A DNA stretch of 64,000 bases, taken from positions 682,001 through 746,000 of the forward strand of contig JAFIGX010000022.1 of assembly GCA_017849455.1 (NCBI GenBank), given 5' to 3'. The stretch's first letter is position 1, and the number at the start of each line of letters is the position of its first letter. The position numbers were made by a program, and so were the translations under genes. This DNA is from Pseudobacter sp. (GTDB lineage Bacteria > Bacteroidota > Bacteroidia > Chitinophagales > Chitinophagaceae). The notes beneath the pieces are model-generated. The model worked only from the letters and a program-made list of their open reading frames with translations. It did not search any database and had not been told where the DNA came from. Positions 61,097 to 64,000 of the stretch are shown here, one piece after another.

Positions 61097-63007
61097 TTGT
61101 TCGAGATAATCTTTTTTGAATTCAATATAGGTAGGATTGCCATTGGCCGTTGTATTGGGCTGATTGCACCGGAATAGCTCCTGCAGCAACACTTTCATTT
61201 CCTGTTCCGTCAATGCTTTTCCCTGTTTGATGGCATGCTGCCAGGCCAGTGAGCGTACCAGCTTCTCGCGCTTCGACACTTTCAGCTCGCTGGTAAAATG
61301 TTTGTATTGTTCCAGTAAATTTTCGATCACGGTCTTTTCATTGCCCTGGTCCATATCGGCCGGTGTGCCCTGTATCACGAATGCCTGTGCGCCAAAAGGC
61401 TCGATAAGGTATCCCAGTTGGTTCAGGTCGTTCATCAGCTCTGCCAGCAATACCGCGTCCTGCGCTGATAATTGAAGGGTGACCGGGAACAGGCTTTGTT
61501 GTGAAGCGATGGCTTTGCCATTGGCCGCTTTGAGGTAGCGCTCATACAGGACCCTTTCATGCGCCAGTTGCTGATGCACCAGGATAAATCCACGATTGGT
61601 GGAAGCGACTATATAAGTATTGTGCAATTGCGTGAGCCTGCTCTGCTCATCCACTTCCAGTTGAAGGCGGCCCGGTATACCGGTATCGGCTGGTTTCTGA
61701 AGAAAGCCGGCATAGTCGGGTATAATATCTTCCCCCTTGAGTTTGTCGAGCAGGGATTCGAATTTCTGGCCCGATGTATTGCCGGAAGATGTTTGACTGC
61801 CTCCGGCCGTCTGCTCCCTGTCTTCAAAAAAATCCTTCCAGTTCTTCAGCTCACTCTTTTCGGAAGGTTGTATGAAATGGGCCTGGTGTTTCTGACTGAA
61901 ATTTTTGAAAAGCGGAGAAGTGGCGGCAGCAGCCTGTTTGTCTTCCGTAAACGGTTTACTCACGGCATCGAGTTGTTGTATACCCGGGTCGAGATCGAAT
62001 TCCAGCGTAGGCGTTATGCTGAATTGGGCCAGTGCATGTTTGATGGCTGCCTGTACAAAAGCATATACGATCTTCTCATCTTCAAATTTGATCTCCTGCT
62101 TGGTAGGGTGCACATTGATATCGACCTGCGATGGATCGAGGTCGATGAAGAGCACATATAGCGGAAAACTATCTGCAGCGATCATATCCTGGTAAGCGCT
62201 CATCACGGCATGATGCAGGTAGGCGCTCCTGATGAAACGGTTGTTGACGAAAAAGTACTGATCACCTCTCGTCTTCTTGGCCGTATCGGGCTTTCCGATG
62301 AATCCCTGGATATTCAGGTAGTCGGTCTTTTCCTGCACGTTCACCAGCCGGGCATTGTATTGATTCCCCAACACCTGCACGATGCGTTGCTTCAGCGTAC
62401 CTTTTTCGAGATGGAACATTTCCTGTCCATTACTGGTGAGGGAGAAAAAGATCCCTGGAAAAGAAAGGGCCACGCGGATAAATTCATCCACGATATGCCG
62501 CGTTTCGGCAGCATTGCTTTTCAGAAAATTGCGGCGGGCAGGAACGTTGAAGAACAGGTTCTTCATGGCAATATTGGTGCCTATCGGCGTAGCCACGGGT
62601 TCCTGTTTCACCACAACACTGTTCTCGATCTCGATGTAAGTGCCGATCTCATCATCAGGTTTTCTTGTCTTCAGCACCACCTGCGCCACGGCTGCCACAG
62701 AGGCCAGCGCCTCACCACGGAAGCCCATGGTGCGTATGCGGAACAGATCGTCGATATGGCGGATCTTGGAAGTGGCATGGCGCTCGAAGCACATACGGGC
62801 ATCCGTCTCGCTCATGCCTTTGCCATTGTCGATCACCTGGACCAATGCTTTGCCGGCATCCTGTATGATAAGCCTGATCTCCGTAGCGCCTGCGTCTACT
62901 GCGTTCTCCAGCAACTCTTTTACGGCGCTGGCCGGGCGCTGGATCACTTCACCGGCTGCGATCTGGTTGGCAATATTATCGGGTAATAATTGAATGATAT
63001 CGGGCAA
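61082..63007 (-). CDS. mutL: DNA mismatch repair protein MutL, without endonuclease motifs
   Basis: About 641 residues from a TTG start preceded by GGAGAG, which gives LPDIIQLLPDNIANQIAAGE, the usual MutL start; an ATG 42 bases upstream adds an odd tail. The GHKL ATPase is intact (ENAVDAGAT, DNGKGM, GFRGEALASVAA). In the C-terminal domain the metal site DQHAAHE reads HQQLAHE and the later CPHGRP is CNQPNTTANGNP, so the endonuclease site appears lost. It would then act as an ATP-driven coordinator, as in E. coli. Confidence 0.92.
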   Translation of the reverse strand: MPDIIQLLPDNIANQIAAGEVIQRPASAVKELLENAVDAGATEIRLIIQDAGKALVQVIDNGKGMSETDARMCFERHATSKIRHIDDLFRIRTMGFRGEALASVAAVAQVVLKTRKPDDEIGTYIEIENSVVVKQEPVATPIGTNIAMKNLFFNVPARRNFLKSNAAETRHIVDEFIRVALSFPGIFFSLTSNGQEMFHLEKGTLKQRIVQVLGNQYNARLVNVQEKTDYLNIQGFIGKPDTAKKTRGDQYFFVNNRFIRSAYLHHAVMSAYQDMIAADSFPLYVLFIDLDPSQVDINVHPTKQEIKFEDEKIVYAFVQAAIKHALAQFSITPTLEFDLDPGIQQLDAVSKPFTEDKQAAAATSPLFKNFSQKHQAHFIQPSEKSELKNWKDFFEDREQTAGGSQTSSGNTSGQKFESLLDKLKGEDIIPDYAGFLQKPADTGIPGRLQLEVDEQSRLTQLHNTYIVASTNRGFILVHQQLAHERVLYERYLKAANGKAIASQQSLFPVTLQLSAQDAVLLAELMNDLNQLGYLIEPFGAQAFVIQGTPADMDQGNEKTVIENLLEQYKHFTSELKVSKREKLVRSLAWQHAIKQGKALTEQEMKVLLQELFRCNQPNTTANGNPTYIEFKKDYLEQLFKR

Positions 63008-63114
63008 ACGGCTCTCCTTCTTTAAGTAGCGAAAATACGATAATGCCAAGAGATAGAATTAATTCCCTCTTTTTTCCGCTCAGCTCCCTAAATTCGCTTT
63101 TTAAGCAGCTCATT

Positions 63115-64000
63115 ATGAAGAAAATCATACTATTGGCGCTGGTTGCCTTCAGTACCCGGGCAATGGCCCAACATTCCTCTTCGCTACCTGCCGATCATTG
63201 GGTAGACAGTGTCTTCAAAACACTCACCAAAGACCAGAAGATCGCACAACTGATGGTAGTCCGCGTTTCATCGGTCGGCGCCAACCGTACGCCTGTTTTC
63301 TTTGAGAAAGAAGTGGAAGAAGCTATCCGCAAATACAATATCGGCAGTCTCTGCCTTTTCCAGGGTGGCCCGCTGAAACAGGCCAGCCTCATCAATTATT
63401 ACCAACAGATAGCCCGCACGCCCCTGCTCGTGACCATCGACGGGGAAACCGGCGTGGGCATGCGCTTCGATAGCGTGATGGCCCTGCCCCGGCAGATGAT
63501 GCTCGGCGCAGTACAGGACCCCGCCCTCATTTATGAATACGGCCGCCTCGTGGCGGAACAATGCAAGCGCATAGGCATCCAGGTGAATTATGCACCGGTG
63601 GTAGATGTAAATAACAACCCCGATAACCCGGTGATCAATGACAGATCTTTCGGGGAAGACAAATACAAAGTGGCCGCCTATGGTATCCAATATATGAAAG
63701 GTCTGCAGGATGGTGGTGTAATGGCCTGTGCCAAACACTTTCCAGGCCATGGCGATGTGGCCGTGGATTCGCACTACGATCTTCCGGTGATCAATAAATC
63801 CAGGGAACAGCTCGATTCACTGGAGCTTTATCCTTTCCGTGAGCTGATCAAAGCCGGAGTAGGCAGTGTAATGGTAGCACATCTTTCCATTCCCGCCATC
63901 GACAATACGGCGAACAAACCCACTTCCATTTCCTATAACAATGTAACGGGGCTGCTTCGCAAGGAACTGAAATTCGACGGACTTACATTTACCGATGCAC
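63115..64000 (+). CDS. Glycoside hydrolase family 3 protein, N-terminal part, cut by window edge
   Basis: The first 295 codons of an exported GH3 enzyme (signal peptide residues 1-19, MKKIILLALVAFSTRAMAQ). Family blocks are LLVTIDGETGVGMRF, QVNYAPVVDVNNNPDNPVIN, CAKHFPGHGDVAVDSH (the NagZ-type His-Asp pair) and VMVAHLSIPAID. It is probably a beta-N-acetylhexosaminidase acting on peptidoglycan or chitin fragments. Bacteroidota members often carry a C-terminal serine-hydrolase-like domain, which would lie beyond the window. Confidence 0.9.
   Translation, partial: MKKIILLALVAFSTRAMAQHSSSLPADHWVDSVFKTLTKDQKIAQLMVVRVSSVGANRTPVFFEKEVEEAIRKYNIGSLCLFQGGPLKQASLINYYQQIARTPLLVTIDGETGVGMRFDSVMALPRQMMLGAVQDPALIYEYGRLVAEQCKRIGIQVNYAPVVDVNNNPDNPVINDRSFGEDKYKVAAYGIQYMKGLQDGGVMACAKHFPGHGDVAVDSHYDLPVINKSREQLDSLELYPFRELIKAGVGSVMVAHLSIPAIDNTANKPTSISYNNVTGLLRKELKFDGLTFTDA

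Overview
The window is a chromosomal segment of a Bacteroidota bacterium, most likely a member of Chitinophagaceae (inference). The evidence is a long-form IspG of about 665 residues, a fused isobutyryl-CoA mutase (IcmF), a CarboxypepD-like TonB receptor, BatB/BatC proteins, a NusG-like UpxY regulator heading a polysaccharide operon, and Bacteroidota-type promoters (TTG, about 19 bases, TAnnTTTG) in front of many genes. No tRNA, rRNA, CRISPR array or transposase was seen.

Layout. (1) 1-16437, minus strand: the promoter-proximal part of a surface-polysaccharide operon that runs off the left edge. In transcription order it holds the UpxY antiterminator, Wza, the Wzc tyrosine kinase, the Wzx flippase, an amino-acid adenylation enzyme, a GNAT, an acyl carrier protein, a hexapeptide acyltransferase, HisH-like and HisF-like proteins, an FkbM methyltransferase, WbpD-like and WbpB-like enzymes, a WbpG-like amidotransferase, a glycosyltransferase, and an FdtA-FdtC-FdtB set. 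Many of these genes overlap by a few bases. Together they predict a glycan with an amidinated 2,3-diaminosugar acid, a 3-amino-3,6-dideoxyhexose, and possibly an aminoacyl decoration. (2) 16438-25086: a membrane acyltransferase, a metallophosphoesterase, a region of very small genes between terminators, a lipoprotein/membrane protein/kinase/regulator signalling operon, and a PA0069-type radical SAM protein. (3) 25135-28332: two tandem 2H-phosphoesterase paralogues divergent from umuD-umuC. This UmuD lacks both catalytic residues. (4) 28530-39900: DUF72, an ECF sigma operon, dgt, rhlE, a TonB receptor and icmF. (5) 39901-42988: a small defence/toxin island. It pairs an AbiF-type HEPN protein with a predicted ~50-nt structured RNA upstream that has its own promoter and terminator, followed by an autoregulated hipBA pair. 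(6) 43101-64000: an amidohydrolase, an exported vanadium-haloperoxidase-like protein with a beta-barrel neighbour and a truncated gene, trehalase, an OXA-like protein, batB-batC, ispG, pheS, a degenerate ureohydrolase, PBP4, an ECF sigma factor with a membrane-anchored barrel protein, mutL, and the start of a GH3 enzyme.

The most interesting item is the AbiF protein with its upstream RNA. Next come the catalytically dead UmuD and the adenylation-ACP-acyltransferase module inside the polysaccharide operon. All functions are read from sequence motifs and remembered family knowledge; no database search was run.
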